Below, piece by piece: positions 7,157 to 15,009 of a DNA stretch of 16,398 bases. The notes below the pieces were generated by a model. The model was not told the DNA's origin and did no database searches. It worked only from the letters and a program-made list of their open reading frames with translations. The translations under genes and the position numbers were made by a program. Where the stretch lies: assembly GCA_964525045.1 (NCBI GenBank), contig CAZGFD010000043.1:1-16398 (forward strand), read 5' to 3'. The first letter of the stretch is position 1; every line of letters begins with the position of its first letter. The DNA is from G020348185 sp964525045. Lineage in GTDB: Bacteria; Nitrospirota; Nitrospiria; Nitrospirales; UBA8639.

Positions 7157-7411
7157 ATGGCACATAAAAAAGGAGGAGGATCCTCCCGGAATGGACGTGA
7201 CAGTAATCCTCAATATTTAGGGGTCAAGGCTTTTTCGGGCGAGTCGGTCAACTCCGGCAGCATTATCGTTCGACAACGAGGGACCAAATTTCATCCCGGA
7301 ATGAACGTCGGTCTTGGTAAGGATTATACCCTGTTTGCCAAAGTGACAGGCATCGTGAAATTTGAAGGCCCCACCAAACGTCGTAGGGTCAGTGTACATC
7401 CCCCCGCCTAA
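7157..7411 (+). CDS. rpmA: 50S ribosomal protein L27
   Basis: L27 reaches the peptidyl-transferase centre with its N-terminal tail. Seen: MAHKKGGGSSRNGRDS at the N terminus with no cleavable leader of the kind found in Firmicutes, followed by QYLGVK, and RQRGTKFHPGMNVGLGKDYTL at about 39-59. The 84-residue length is standard. ACGGAG precedes the ATG. An eight-T run follows the stop but I see no hairpin before it, so I do not call a terminator. Confidence 0.97.
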   Translation: MAHKKGGGSSRNGRDSNPQYLGVKAFSGESVNSGSIIVRQRGTKFHPGMNVGLGKDYTLFAKVTGIVKFEGPTKRRRVSVHPPA

Positions 7412-7481
7412 TCTTTTTTTGTCTACTCTTCCTCTCCATCGAACTGGCCAAGTCTCACACTTTCCAATATGGTAGACTAAG

Positions 7482-7563
7482 AGTTTCGGGTTTCGGGTTC
7501 CGAGGTTTGGGGTTCGAATCCGGATGTTCTGAGAAGTTTACTTGATACTTGAAACCTGAAACT
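7482..7563. repeat. Heptad repeat, copy 3: 82-bp element with inverted ends
   Basis: The element starts AGTTTCGGGTTTC and ends GAAACCTGAAACT; these 13-bp ends are inverted repeats with one mismatch. Inside, further GGGTTTC/GGTTTGG units continue the 7-bp period. It lies in the 233-bp space between rpmA and obgE, a junction that is usually short. Whether it carries the obgE promoter or ends part of the rplU-rpmA transcripts cannot be told by eye. Confidence 0.6.
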
Positions 7564-7644
7564 ATTACCAGGTGGCCTTGTCCAACATTGGCCACAAGGA
7601 TCTTCTCCAACGAACTGCCACTCTCATGAGCACGAGATTCATTT

Positions 7645-8667
7645 ATGTTTGTTGATCAGGCTCGCATTTTTGTTAAAGCTGGCTCGGGCGGGAACGGCGT
7701 ATGTAGATTCCGACGGGAAAAATTCGTTCCCCGTGGCGGGCCCGATGGCGGCGATGGCGGGAACGGCGGTGATGTAGTCTTTACGGCTTCAACCAGAGTG
7801 TCTACCCTTTTAGATTTCCGCTATAAACGACAGTACGAATCGGAATCCGGACATCATGGGGATGGCAAGAATAAACATGGACGAACAGGGGAAGATATTG
7901 TCATTCCGGTCCCAATCGGTACGTTGATTAAAGACGAATCCACTCAGACCCTTATCGGCGATTTGACGTCAGATGGACAAAGGGTCGTCGCTGCAGCAGG
8001 AGGCAGAGGAGGACGGGGGAATTCCCACTTTGCGACGCCGACGAACCGAACGCCTCAACAGTTTGAATCAGGCTCTCCCGGAGAAGAACGCTGGCTCATC
8101 CTGGAACTCAAGCTCTTAGCTGATGTCGGATTAGTAGGATTTCCCAATGCCGGAAAGTCTACCCTGATCGCCTCGATTTCTTCTGCACGTCCGGAAATTG
8201 CCAGTTATCCGTTTACTACGCTGCGGCCTAATCTGGGAGTCGTCAGGTCTGAAGATGATGACAGTTTCGTGGTCGCAGACATTCCGGGGCTTATCGAGGG
8301 AGCTAATGAGGGCAAGGGGCTTGGGTTTCAATTTCTTCGACACATTCACCGTACGGCGTTTCTCCTGTTTCTGATCGACATCTCGGAGTGGATCCAGGAA
8401 GATCCCGTGTCCAGTTTCTTGATTTTGAGGAAGGAACTGGAATCTTATGATTCGTCCATGCTTCAACGACCCTTTGCTGTGGTGGCGACGAAAGTCGATA
8501 GCCAAGGCGGGGGAGAGAATCTCATGAAACTTCAAGTCTATTGCGAGCAGTATCACTGGCCGTTTTTCCCCATTTCGGCAGTCACAAGAGAGGGGCTGTC
8601 AGATCTCCTCGCCTATCTCGGACAGCAGGTTATGAAGGCCAAACAGACATGCAAAACCAATTCCTGA
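7645..8667 (+). CDS. obgE: GTPase Obg (ribosome assembly)
   Basis: Obg is an essential, slow GTPase that assists 50S assembly and links it to stress and nucleotide state. Seen: the glycine-rich Obg fold at residues 1-158 (FVDQARIFVKAGSGGNG...GGPDGGDGGNGGDVV), then the G domain: G1 GFPNAGKST at 165-173, G2 Thr191-Thr192, G3 DIPGL at 212-216, G4 TKVD at 282-285 and G5 SAV at 311-313. The G4 motif has Thr in place of the usual Asn of NKxD, a tolerated variant. The protein ends at 340 residues, so it lacks a C-terminal OCT domain. The ribosome-binding site is poor, but the N terminus is the canonical one. Its 3' end overlaps proB by 19 bp. Confidence 0.97.
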   Translation: MFVDQARIFVKAGSGGNGVCRFRREKFVPRGGPDGGDGGNGGDVVFTASTRVSTLLDFRYKRQYESESGHHGDGKNKHGRTGEDIVIPVPIGTLIKDESTQTLIGDLTSDGQRVVAAAGGRGGRGNSHFATPTNRTPQQFESGSPGEERWLILELKLLADVGLVGFPNAGKSTLIASISSARPEIASYPFTTLRPNLGVVRSEDDDSFVVADIPGLIEGANEGKGLGFQFLRHIHRTAFLLFLIDISEWIQEDPVSSFLILRKELESYDSSMLQRPFAVVATKVDSQGGGENLMKLQVYCEQYHWPFFPISAVTREGLSDLLAYLGQQVMKAKQTCKTNS

Positions 8668-9773
8668 CTCGCACCAAACGTCTCGTCGTAAAAATTGGCA
8701 GTAGCCTCGTCACCTCTCGGGGAAAAGGACTTCGACCCGACCACATCAGTTCCTTAACCAAAGATTTGACGGCCCTCCAAGCCGGGAATCGAGAGGTAGT
8801 GGTGGTTTCTTCAGGAGCGATTGTTTCCGGAATTGAACGATTGGAGTTGAAATCGTATCCCCACGCGCTTCCCTTAAAACAAGCCGCGGCGGCAGTGGGG
8901 CAAAGCCGACTGATGCGGGCGTACGAAAAATCTTTTGAGGAACTCGGATTCAAGGTTGCCCAGATCCTCCTGACCCATCAAGATCTGGCCGACCGAAAAA
9001 GATTTTTGAACGCACGCCATACCCTCACTTCTCTTATTCGTTTTGGGGTGATTCCCATTATCAACGAGAATGACACGGTCTCCGTCGATGAGATCCAATT
9101 CGGGGATAATGATACTCTTGCTGCCCAGGTTGCCCATGTGGTCGATGCTGATCTTTTGGTCATCCTCTCGGATGTTGACGGCCTTTACACGGCTGATCCC
9201 CGCCAGGACCCTTCGGCCACCCTCATTCCGGTCGTGGAAGAAATCACAAAAGACATCGAGCAACGGGCCGGAACGTCAAGGTCCGAAGAAAGCACCGGCG
9301 GAATGATCACGAAAGTTCAAGCTGCGAAACAGGCTGCCCAATTCGGGGTGTCAACGTTAATCATCAATGGTGAAACACCTGGCTTGCTCCCTCGTGCGTT
9401 GAGCGGTGAACCTTCCGGCACCTTGTTCATGCCCAACCATCGACGCCTGCAAAGCCGGAAGCAGTGGATTGCGTTTACCTTGCGGCCCAAAGGCCATATT
9501 ATCCTGGACGATGGAGCCGTCCAGGCCTTGCAACATCGTGGAAAAAGTCTTCTCCCCTCAGGAATCCTCGAGGTGAAAGGCGAATTCCAACCTGGCGACT
9601 CTGTCATCTGCGCAGATCAACACGGAAAAGAATTTGGAAAAGGCCTTGTCAATTATTCTTCCCACACTCTTCGCTACATTAAAGGACAAAAAACCAGCGA
9701 AGTCTTAAAAATGACCGGGCACCAGGAATATGAAGAAGTGATTCATCGGGATAATCTCGTTATCCTCACGTAA
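8649..9773 (+). CDS. proB: Glutamate 5-kinase with C-terminal PUA domain
   Basis: This enzyme phosphorylates L-glutamate with ATP, the first step of proline synthesis, and is normally feedback-inhibited by proline. Using the ATG at 8649 the protein has 374 residues (E. coli 367). Seen: RLVVKIGSSLV with Lys15, VSSGAI at 53-58, NENDTVS at 140-146, FGDND at 151-155, LSDVDGLYT at 173-181, STGGMITK at 215-222, all of the amino acid kinase domain, then a PUA domain from about 275 to 365. The frame is open upstream to 8541 but that part is inside obgE and has no family resemblance. A GAAGG at 8634-8638 inside obgE may serve as ribosome-binding site; the 19-bp overlap suggests coupled translation. 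ProA, the usual next gene, is not downstream. Confidence 0.95.
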   Translation: MQNQFLTRTKRLVVKIGSSLVTSRGKGLRPDHISSLTKDLTALQAGNREVVVVSSGAIVSGIERLELKSYPHALPLKQAAAAVGQSRLMRAYEKSFEELGFKVAQILLTHQDLADRKRFLNARHTLTSLIRFGVIPIINENDTVSVDEIQFGDNDTLAAQVAHVVDADLLVILSDVDGLYTADPRQDPSATLIPVVEEITKDIEQRAGTSRSEESTGGMITKVQAAKQAAQFGVSTLIINGETPGLLPRALSGEPSGTLFMPNHRRLQSRKQWIAFTLRPKGHIILDDGAVQALQHRGKSLLPSGILEVKGEFQPGDSVICADQHGKEFGKGLVNYSSHTLRYIKGQKTSEVLKMTGHQEYEEVIHRDNLVILT

Positions 9774-9828
9774 ATATAGCTATGGAACAGTCAACAGATT
9801 TAATTACCCCGCGGACCAAAAGGGTGAA

Positions 9829-9917
9829 AGTTTCGGGTTTCGGGTTTCGGGTTTCGAGGACACAAACGCTCTTTCTTTAAACCCGGAACGCGAAACGTAA
9901 AACCCGGAACCGCGGAA
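9829..9917. repeat. Heptad repeat, copy 4: longest GGGTTTC array with inverted half
   Basis: Four GTTTCGG-type units in a row (9830-9856) are followed after about 20 bp by degenerate units in the opposite orientation (AAACCCGGAACGCGAAACG at about 9880-9897, and AAACCCGGAACCGCGGAAC at about 9899-9917). The two halves could pair into a long imperfect hairpin. It fills most of the 151-bp space between proB and nadD and ends only 7 bp before the nadD start codon, so it overlaps where a ribosome-binding site should be. Confidence 0.6.
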
Positions 9918-9924
9918 CGCGCAC

Positions 9925-10599
9925 ATGCATATTGGAATTTTCGGAGGAACGTTCAATCCCATCCATTCCTGCCATTTGTTGATTGCCGCGAAGGTTCAAG
10001 CTGAATTGACATTGGATCAAGTCCTTTTCATTCCTACTGGAGATCCCCCACATAAAGAATCCGCCGCCCTAGCCCCAGCATCTCATCGTCTGGCGATGGT
10101 CCACCTTGCCCTGGAAAGCTACCCAACATTTACGACCTCGGATGTGGAAGTTCGATCATCACGCATTTCCTACTCGTTCGATACCGTCACGTTATTGAAA
10201 CAACAACATTCTTTCGATACCGAATGGTCCTTTATCATAGGTCTTGATGCCTTTTTGGATTTCCCCACCTGGAAAGAAGCCCCACGGCTGCTCGGCCTCT
10301 GTCACTTCATCGTCTGCTCGAGACCAGGCACCCTCTTTCGTTCCCTCACATTCACCACAGGCTTTCCAGCCATATCCCCTACCGAACTTGAAGGGTTGGA
10401 TACCGGGCAATCCCATCGATTGGATATCGAATTGCCAACGGGAAAACAGCTGACCCTCCTCTCACTTCCCCCATGCGAGGCATCGGCTTCCACCATTCGA
10501 AATGAGCTTTCAGCAGGCCGATCCGTGTCACGGTGGTTGCCCGCTCCCGTAGAATCCTATATAATCAAGCACCGCTTATATCAATGCCCTCTTCAGTGA
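9925..10599 (+). CDS. nadD: Nicotinate-nucleotide adenylyltransferase
   Basis: NadD joins nicotinate mononucleotide and ATP to give deamido-NAD in NAD synthesis. The 224-residue protein is a nucleotidyltransferase of the HxGH superfamily. Seen: GIFGGTFNPIHSCHLLIA with His14 and His17, the PTGDPPHK stretch at 37-44, GLDAF at 106-110, and a terminal STIR at 189-192 in the ISSTxIR position (here SASTIR). The ATG gives the canonical N terminus, but only a GC-rich repeat end and no real ribosome-binding site precede it. rsfS starts inside its last codons, as in many bacteria where nadD-rsfS are paired. Confidence 0.95.
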   Translation: MHIGIFGGTFNPIHSCHLLIAAKVQAELTLDQVLFIPTGDPPHKESAALAPASHRLAMVHLALESYPTFTTSDVEVRSSRISYSFDTVTLLKQQHSFDTEWSFIIGLDAFLDFPTWKEAPRLLGLCHFIVCSRPGTLFRSLTFTTGFPAISPTELEGLDTGQSHRLDIELPTGKQLTLLSLPPCEASASTIRNELSAGRSVSRWLPAPVESYIIKHRLYQCPLQ

Positions 10600-11027
10600 A
10601 ATCAATCCTTCAAGATTCCAAACAGAAAGCCCTTTCTGCTGCCCAAGCGGCTTTGGAGAAAAAAGCCTCGGAGGTGGTCATTTTGGAAGTGGCCGAATTG
10701 ACGTCCGTTGGGGATTATTTTGTGATTGCCTCTGGGGAGTCCGAACGGCAGGTCAAAGCCATTGCCCAGAACATTGAAAAACTCATTTCTTCCAAGTTTC
10801 ACCGGAATCCTCAAATCGAAGGGGCCGGCACCTCAACGTGGATTTTGTTAGACTATGCGGACATCATCGTTCATGTTTTCAAAACGGACATCCGGGAATA
10901 CTATGGCCTCGAAAAAATGTGGTCCGATGCCCCGCAGATTCCGATACCGGAACAGGAGTCGCCGGCAAGACTCCAGCCTCAATACGCCAAGGGAGCACAG
11001 ACTCGCGGAGCACGCTACGGCTCATGA
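10584..11027 (+). CDS. rsfS: Ribosomal silencing factor RsfS (Iojap family)
   Basis: RsfS binds L14 on the 50S subunit and blocks 30S joining when nutrients are short. The 147-residue form starting at the ATG 10584 contains the domain at about 10-120: VGDYFVIASG near 42-51, ERQVKAIAQNIE, WILLDYADIIVHVF at 86-99 and REYYGLEKMWSDAP at 104-117. The C-terminal 30 residues are basic and Gln/Ala-rich and not conserved. The start overlaps nadD by 16 bp; a GTG at 10596 is an alternative. The open frame runs further upstream within nadD, but that part is not RsfS-like. Confidence 0.93.
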   Translation: MPSSVKSILQDSKQKALSAAQAALEKKASEVVILEVAELTSVGDYFVIASGESERQVKAIAQNIEKLISSKFHRNPQIEGAGTSTWILLDYADIIVHVFKTDIREYYGLEKMWSDAPQIPIPEQESPARLQPQYAKGAQTRGARYGS

Positions 11028-11073
11028 TTCGGATAACCTGACTTTCCGACGCGACAAACAATAAGGAAACCCC

Positions 11074-12102
11074 ATGATGAACTTTAACGACCTAGCCAAT
11101 CGCATCCTTGAGGGCAATTGTCCAACCAGACAGGAGAGCCTTGAAGTCCTGCAGACTTCAAACGAACACCTCCTGGACCTCTTAGCTGCCGCTTTTCGTA
11201 TTCGGCGTCAGTACTTTGGAAATACGGTTCGGCTTCAAATGCTGTTGAATGCCAAGAGCGGGGCCTGTCAAGAGGATTGTCACTACTGTTCGCAGTCTTC
11301 CATCTCGACGGCTCCAATTGATCGGTACGCCATTATGAACCCCACCGAAATGGTAGAGGGAGCTCGACGTGCAGCCCGCGCAAAAGCCCAACGGTATTGT
11401 ATCGTCATAAGCGGTCGATCGCCCTTGGCTCGGGAAGTGGAAGAAATTTCCACTGCGGTTCACCAGATCAAGAAGGAGATGCCGATTCAGGTCTGCTGCT
11501 CTTTAGGACTGTTGACTCAGGAACAGGCCTTACAGCTCAAGGCTGCAGGAGTCGACCGCATTAATCATAACCTCAACACGAGCGAAGCCTATCACGGATC
11601 CATTTGCACGACCCACACCTTTCAAGACCGTTTAATGACCCTTAAACATGCGAGAGCGGCCGGGCTTGAACTCTGTTCGGGAGGAATTGTCGGGATGGGG
11701 GAACGCGATGAGGATCTGGTTGACTTGGCCTTTGCCTTGCGCGACCTCAATCCGGACTCTATCCCATTGAACATGCTCCATCCCGTGGCCGGGACGCCAT
11801 TCGAAGATAAGCACGAACTGACACCGCACCGGTGCCTAAAAATCCTCTGCCTCTTCCGGTTCCTTCACCCCCGGCGAGAAATTCGGGCCGCAGGGGGACG
11901 TGAATGGAATCTTCGTACCTTGCAACCCATGGCCCTCTATGTCGCAGACTCCCTCTTTGTCGATGGGTATTTAACCACTCCCGGTCAACCGGCCCCAGAA
12001 GTCTGGAAGATGATTGAAGATCTCGGATTTACCGTTGAGGTGGACTACCAGGCACCAACGACGGTCGGGGCGGAACCTTCCTGTTCTCAAAATAATACCT
12101 AG
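11074..12102 (+). CDS. bioB: Biotin synthase (radical SAM)
   Basis: BioB inserts sulfur into dethiobiotin. Seen: the radical-SAM CQEDCHYC with Cys65, Cys69 and Cys72 for the [4Fe-4S] cluster; probable [2Fe-2S] ligands Cys109 (in QRYCIV), Cys141 (in QVCCSLG), Cys201 (in LCSGGIVGMGE) and Arg271; DRINHNLNTS at 161-170; IPLNMLHPVAGTPFE at 230-244; and a C-terminal LQPMALYVADSLFVDGYLTTPGQ region resembling Bacillus BioB. At 342 residues it is full length. Two ATG codons stand in tandem (11074 and 11077); AAGGAA at 11063-11068 fits either, the second slightly better. It is 46 bp after rsfS. No other biotin gene is in the window. Confidence 0.93.
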   Translation: MMNFNDLANRILEGNCPTRQESLEVLQTSNEHLLDLLAAAFRIRRQYFGNTVRLQMLLNAKSGACQEDCHYCSQSSISTAPIDRYAIMNPTEMVEGARRAARAKAQRYCIVISGRSPLAREVEEISTAVHQIKKEMPIQVCCSLGLLTQEQALQLKAAGVDRINHNLNTSEAYHGSICTTHTFQDRLMTLKHARAAGLELCSGGIVGMGERDEDLVDLAFALRDLNPDSIPLNMLHPVAGTPFEDKHELTPHRCLKILCLFRFLHPRREIRAAGGREWNLRTLQPMALYVADSLFVDGYLTTPGQPAPEVWKMIEDLGFTVEVDYQAPTTVGAEPSCSQNNT

Positions 12103-12114
12103 TTCCCCTATACT

Positions 12115-12153
12115 CCCTCTCCCTCGAAGGGAGAGGGCTGGGGTGAGGGTGCG
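12115..12153 (+). repeat. CCCTCTCCCT hairpin repeat, plus copy
   Basis: A perfect 10-bp stem (CCCTCTCCCT at 12115-12124, AGGGAGAGGG at 12128-12137) with a CGA loop is followed by CTGGGGTGAGGGTG. This form of G-rich hairpin repeat is familiar from many bacterial genomes. It is 12 bp after the bioB stop and could act as a 3' end structure, though no U-run follows. Confidence 0.7.
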
Positions 12154-12263
12154 CGCTCCAGGAACTAAAACGGCCTGCCACCGCGCCAATCCAACTCCAA
12201 AGGATTCTGACCCCACTCCCCTAGCCTTTGAATCTACAATTTGAAGTCTCTCTAGGGTTCGTG

Positions 12264-12312
12264 CACCTCTCCCCTCACCCTAACCCTTTCCTCTCCGGGG
12301 CGAGGGAAAAGG
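12264..12312 (-). repeat. CCCTCTCCCT hairpin repeat, degenerate inverted copy
   Basis: On the minus strand this reads as a diverged version of the repeat at 12115-12153: GGAGAGG, GGGTTAGGGTGAGGGG and GAGAGGTG in the same order. The two copies face each other across about 110 bp between convergent bioB and the permease gene. The intervening 12154-12263 holds no gene that I can support. Confidence 0.5.
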
Positions 12313-12322
12313 AGGTCCTCAT

Positions 12323-12345
12323 CTTGAAACCTGAGACCTGAAACT
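12323..12345. repeat. Heptad repeat, copy 5
   Basis: CTTGAAACCTGAGACCTGAAACT is three 7-bp units, nearly identical to the right end of the element at 7548-7563 (CTTGAAACCTGAAACT) with one unit inserted. It ends 9 bp before the stop codon of the permease gene on the other strand. Confidence 0.6.
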
Positions 12346-12353
12346 CTCTTCTC

Positions 12354-14930
12354 TCACTCATACCGCAATCCGTTCACAATTGATTGCTTGCTTGCCCATC
12401 GAGCGGGCAAATAGCTGGCAAGAATGCCGGCCACTCCTGCCACACACACGGCCTCAAGAACAGTCATGGGAGGAATCATCCATTGAATCGTCCAACCAAA
12501 TGATTGTCGATTGATGACTTTGACCAGGAGAACGGAAAGGGCGGATCCTCCCGCTACCCCAAGAAGCGCCCCTAAAAACGCGAGGAAACCTGATTCCCAT
12601 AAGATCATTCGTTGGATTTGCCTCACGCTTGCCCCAATAGCCCGTAACGTGGCAATTTCCCGCTGGCGTTCAAGTATCGCGGTCACGAGAGTATTCACAA
12701 TTCCAAGCAAGGCCACACTGAGGGCGATAAATTCCAAGACATAGGTGACACGAAAGGTCCGGTCAAAAATAGCCAATATGTCTGTTCTGAGCTCAGTCTG
12801 ACTTATTGTCACGACCGGCTGTTTTGCAACCAGAACTTCTTCAATCCGGCGTCGCACTTCTCCCGGGTCCTCCTGTGGCTCGAGATACACCGCCAAGACA
12901 CTGGCCTGACGATCATTCCAAAATTGATGATACACGGTCTCATCCATCACCACCTTTCCTCCATCGGTAGCGTAATCGTAAAATTTTCCTAAAACCGGAA
13001 AACTGATTTTCCCTTTCCCGGTGACTAATTGAAGGTGGTCGCCAACCGTTAACCCAAGTCGTCGTGCCAGAACCTCTGAGACGATGACCCCGGACTCAGC
13101 CACAGCCCGCCTCAGGATCTCACTCGAATCTCCTTCCTCAAAAAGATATCGGCTGTACGTCGCATGGAGATTGAGGTTTCGCGTGGCCAGAGCAATCGTC
13201 CCCTTTTCATAAGGAACCTGAACTTGACGATACGGATCCACGGCCAACACTCCCGGAACAGCCTGGACAAATGGGACGAACTCTAACGATAAGGCCACCG
13301 TTCTCTCCTCGGTGTCCGACCCATCCATCCATGAATTGGGAGCGACAATCAGGTCGGCAATGATCGTTTGATCAATCCACAATTCAACCGTATGACGAAA
13401 ACTTCCGATCATGCCCCCGACTCCAACCATAATGGCAAGTCCGATCGCCAGGGCCGACAGCGTCACACTATTCCTCCCCGGGGATCGCGCAATCTGTTCG
13501 ACTGCCAGAGTTCCCATGATGGGTAAACGAGAGCCAAACGCCCACATTTTGATCCTTGTTAATCCTCGAATGGCAATGGGACCGAGCAGGGTACACCCCA
13601 ACAAAAGACATAACGCCGCACCATAACCAAATACGGGAATGCCTTGAACAGGGCCCGGGACGCTCATGAGCGCAGCAAGAAGAAACAGAGCGCCGGCTCC
13701 CCATGCCCAGAAGCCCTCTTTGGTTTTAGTCTCCGCCTCGTAATCTCCAGGAGCAAGGGCTCGAACGGGTTGTGTCCCACTGGCGTTCAAACAGGGTCTG
13801 AGGGCCCCCACAAGCGCCACCCCCAGACCTATTACGCTGCCTTCAACAATCATGGCGAATGGCAGGGACATGGAGCCAATGGTGACGGCGGCGTAAAGAT
13901 CCGTCACACTTTGGCTGACCAAGGAGACCATCAATCGAGCCATCATGAATCCAAGCCCACATCCGACAACACTTCCAATCAATCCCACGACTGCCGCTTC
14001 GGTCATGAAGAGAAGGCTCACTTGCGTCCGAGACATCCCCACCGTTCGCAAGATCCCGATCTCGCGCCGATGTTGAACGACAGAAAAAGAAATGGTGTTG
14101 TAGACAAGGAATAATCCAACCAACAACCCCACCGTACTGAGCGCAGTAAGATTGAACTGAAAAACTTTTAACATCGACTCCACTTGCTGATTACGCTGAA
14201 TGGGCCGACCGACGTTGATATTGGCTGGCAGGAGAACTTGCAATTGCTGCATGACTTCCTGAACTGAGTAGTCGGAACCCAGTATCAAATTGACTTGATC
14301 AAGTCGACCTTCAAGACCAAAGAGAGATTGAGCGGCGGCAATATCCATAACAACAAGATGGTCAAATCGCCGATGGTCCGATTTGGATGCAGTCAGAATC
14401 CCTCGCACCACAAGGTGATAACGTCGATGATCCACTTCGACCTCGATGGGATCACCAACATTTACATTCCAATCAGCCGCAAAGGCATGGCCAATGAACA
14501 CAGAGTTTTCCGCCACCAGATCTTTCAGGTTGATACGGGTTCTTTCCTGACCGGAGATCACCATGGGTTCCCTTGACCAATACTCAAGGAGATCCAGGCC
14601 CACAATCATCATGGGCTTTTTTTGAGAGTTTTCGCCAGTACCCGTTCCTGCTATCCGAAGAACAGGATTCGCCGTCATCACGGCAGAATGTGTTCGGATT
14701 GTGGGCAGAATGTGTTCATCCAGTCTTCCACTTTCTCCTGTTACCTGAATGGAGGCCTTTCCAACTACCGTATCCACCGACTCCTCAAAAGCCCGATAGA
14801 CTTCCACATTGGCTAACCGAATGGCCAGCCAGGCAGACACACCGATGGCCACTCCCAGAATCGCCAAGACGGAACGAATAGGACGTTGACGAATGTGTTC
14901 TGTAAGAAGGAGAAAAATGGCTTTTAACAT
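12354..14930 (-). CDS. ABC transporter permease with two FtsX/MacB-type domains
   Basis: The 858-residue inner-membrane protein has two copies of the FtsX permease module, each preceded by a large extracytoplasmic domain. About ten membrane segments are visible (near 19-40, 262-284, 305-330, 353-376, 408-424, 432-452, 484-510, 730-752, 776-800, 822-842). Residues 41-255 and 511-725 are soluble, the first like the MacB periplasmic core. The cytoplasmic coupling-helix motifs RREIGILRTVGMSRTQV (288-304) and QREIATLRAIGASVRQI (756-772) would contact an ATPase. Relatives either move lipoproteins or toxic compounds or transmit force; the substrate here is unknown. No ATPase gene is adjacent: the neighbours are bioB and a LuxR-type gene. 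No clear ribosome-binding site precedes the ATG, and a TATAAA lies only about 6 bp upstream, so the leader may be very short. Confidence 0.9.
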   Translation of the reverse strand: MLKAIFLLLTEHIRQRPIRSVLAILGVAIGVSAWLAIRLANVEVYRAFEESVDTVVGKASIQVTGESGRLDEHILPTIRTHSAVMTANPVLRIAGTGTGENSQKKPMMIVGLDLLEYWSREPMVISGQERTRINLKDLVAENSVFIGHAFAADWNVNVGDPIEVEVDHRRYHLVVRGILTASKSDHRRFDHLVVMDIAAAQSLFGLEGRLDQVNLILGSDYSVQEVMQQLQVLLPANINVGRPIQRNQQVESMLKVFQFNLTALSTVGLLVGLFLVYNTISFSVVQHRREIGILRTVGMSRTQVSLLFMTEAAVVGLIGSVVGCGLGFMMARLMVSLVSQSVTDLYAAVTIGSMSLPFAMIVEGSVIGLGVALVGALRPCLNASGTQPVRALAPGDYEAETKTKEGFWAWGAGALFLLAALMSVPGPVQGIPVFGYGAALCLLLGCTLLGPIAIRGLTRIKMWAFGSRLPIMGTLAVEQIARSPGRNSVTLSALAIGLAIMVGVGGMIGSFRHTVELWIDQTIIADLIVAPNSWMDGSDTEERTVALSLEFVPFVQAVPGVLAVDPYRQVQVPYEKGTIALATRNLNLHATYSRYLFEEGDSSEILRRAVAESGVIVSEVLARRLGLTVGDHLQLVTGKGKISFPVLGKFYDYATDGGKVVMDETVYHQFWNDRQASVLAVYLEPQEDPGEVRRRIEEVLVAKQPVVTISQTELRTDILAIFDRTFRVTYVLEFIALSVALLGIVNTLVTAILERQREIATLRAIGASVRQIQRMILWESGFLAFLGALLGVAGGSALSVLLVKVINRQSFGWTIQWMIPPMTVLEAVCVAGVAGILASYLPARWASKQSIVNGLRYE

Positions 14931-15009
14931 AGCTTTATAGCAGTTGTATCAGGATATCAGCTTATGGTAAATTAACTAAACAAAGATGCGTGAGTAAAAG
15001 AGGGCAGGA

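Noticed and set aside
7404..7428. T-run after rpmA as an intrinsic terminator
   Set aside because: No G/C-rich stem precedes the T-run, and obgE downstream normally belongs to the same transcript.
7511..7521. GGTTCGAATCC, the classical T-loop core of a tRNA
   Set aside because: The flanking bases do not form a 5-bp T-stem or an acceptor stem, and no anticodon arm precedes it. It lies inside the heptad repeat element, where G/T-rich and A/C-rich units meet by chance.
8541..8648. N-terminal extension of ProB
   Set aside because: The frame is open but lies in the 3' part of obgE and has no glutamate-kinase resemblance. The ATG at 8649 gives the normal start.
785..9917. Telomere-type repeats indicating a linear replicon
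   Set aside because: The units are degenerate, occur as short internal patches between housekeeping genes in both orientations, and are not at a sequence end.
10533..10583. N-terminal extension of RsfS inside nadD
   Set aside because: The residues before the Met at 10584 are not RsfS-like and are the out-of-frame reading of the conserved NadD C terminus.
13644..14114. 156-residue plus-strand open frame inside the permease gene
   Set aside because: It is antisense to well-conserved FtsX membrane segments. The translation is His/Ser/Arg-rich with no recognisable domain.
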